Origin: DATCYX01 sp037444705
GTDB taxonomy: Bacteria; Chloroflexota; Anaerolineae; Anaerolineales; UBA4823
Direction: 5' to 3'
NCBI GenBank assembly: GCA_037444705.1
Contig: JBBILY010000026.1
Span: 1-24,488, forward strand
Length of the DNA stretch: 24,488 nucleotides
The notes beneath the pieces were generated by a model, which made no database searches, was not told the origin of the DNA, and saw only the letters and a list, made by a program, of their open reading frames with translations. This document shows, piece by piece, positions 24,277-24,488 of this stretch. Position 1 is the stretch's first letter. Each line of letters starts with the position of its first letter. Position numbers and translations under genes: made by a program.

Positions 24277-24307
24277 GACCTCCGAAGGCTTCCCGGCCTC
24301 GGAGGTC
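24277..24307 (+). terminator. GACCTCCGA/TCGGAGGTC hairpin, copy 2, likely gpmA terminator
   Basis: Perfect 9-bp arms (24277-24285 and 24299-24307) with inner GGC/GCC pairing, starting 8 nt after the gpmA stop codon. Only a short T-rich stretch follows (CTTACATTAGTTAG). The same sequence family occurs before gpmA. Confidence 0.65.
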
Positions 24308-24323
24308 TTACATTAGTTAGTTT

Positions 24324-24488
24324 ATGCAACCCCAGCCTCGGCGTAGTTTCGCCCAGATGCTTGTTTTGCTTATCACATTAGGGGGAGTGATCATCGTGTT
24401 AAGCGCCCTGGGGGCGTTTAAGAAGCGCACGCCTGATCGTCATGTAGTCACCTACAAGATTGAGGGCACTACCGCCGTGGCGGTTGTC
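24324..24488 (+). CDS. Membrane-anchored protein, possibly MmpS-like, 5' part only
   Basis: The first 55 codons of a gene running off the right edge. It starts MQPQPRRSFAQ, then has one membrane helix (about residues 12-29) and the beginning of an extracytoplasmic domain with VVTYKIEGTTAVAVV, which resembles the first strand of MmpS-type transport accessory proteins. The ATG has no ribosome site at normal spacing; the GGAGG within the preceding hairpin is 17-18 nt away. An internal ATG at 24357 is the alternative start. Identity is tentative because most of the protein is outside the window. Confidence 0.5.
   Translation, partial: MQPQPRRSFAQMLVLLITLGGVIIVLSALGAFKKRTPDRHVVTYKIEGTTAVAVV

Overview
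The window looks like a chromosomal segment of a Chloroflexota bacterium, most likely class Anaerolineae. This is inferred from protein character: FhaA/FhaB-type FHA proteins beside a SEDS/PBP gene, ADP-forming acetyl-CoA synthetase paired with a DRTGG-domain protein, AapJQMP-type transporter genes, and small lipoproteins with Pro/Thr linkers. No marker gene proves the placement. I see no insertion sequence, prophage, CRISPR array or replication origin. Most of the sequence is dense housekeeping DNA with short intergenic gaps.

Layout. (1) 1-4504, minus strand: fhaA-like, fhaB-like, methylthioadenosine phosphorylase, then one large gene running off the left edge that fuses a SEDS (FtsW/RodA) glycosyltransferase to a PbpA-like penicillin-binding domain. 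The transpeptidase motifs of that domain are gone. This is the most interesting item. The order recalls the actinobacterial fhaA-fhaB-pstP-rodA-pbpA locus. (2) 4677-7247, plus strand: archease and RtcB (RNA ligation), then a lipoprotein. A promoter abuts the archease ATG, and a 17-bp perfect hairpin separates this block from the next convergent gene. (3) 7285-11899, minus strand: a complete polar amino-acid ABC transporter (aapJ-aapQ-aapM-aapP order) with a clear promoter, a long leader and an intra-operon hairpin. (4) 12059-18572, minus strand: a Lon-like protease with a near-consensus promoter, an anchored repeat protein, ADP-forming acetyl-CoA synthetase and a DRTGG/P-loop protein. (5) 18588-23151, minus strand: upp, an AlkZ-related winged-helix protein, a DUF429-like protein, a short-chain dehydrogenase and class I fructose-1,6-bisphosphatase. 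(6) 23361-24488, plus strand: tRNA-Val(UAC), phosphoglycerate mutase flanked by two near-identical hairpins, and the start of an MmpS-like membrane protein.

Functional themes are cell-wall synthesis with phospho-dependent scaffolds, RNA repair, amino-acid import, acetate/ATP conversion and protein quality control, gluconeogenesis/glycolysis (fbp, gpmA), and nucleoside/base salvage (mtnP, upp). Start codons were chosen by ribosome-binding-site spacing where the longest frame looked over-extended.
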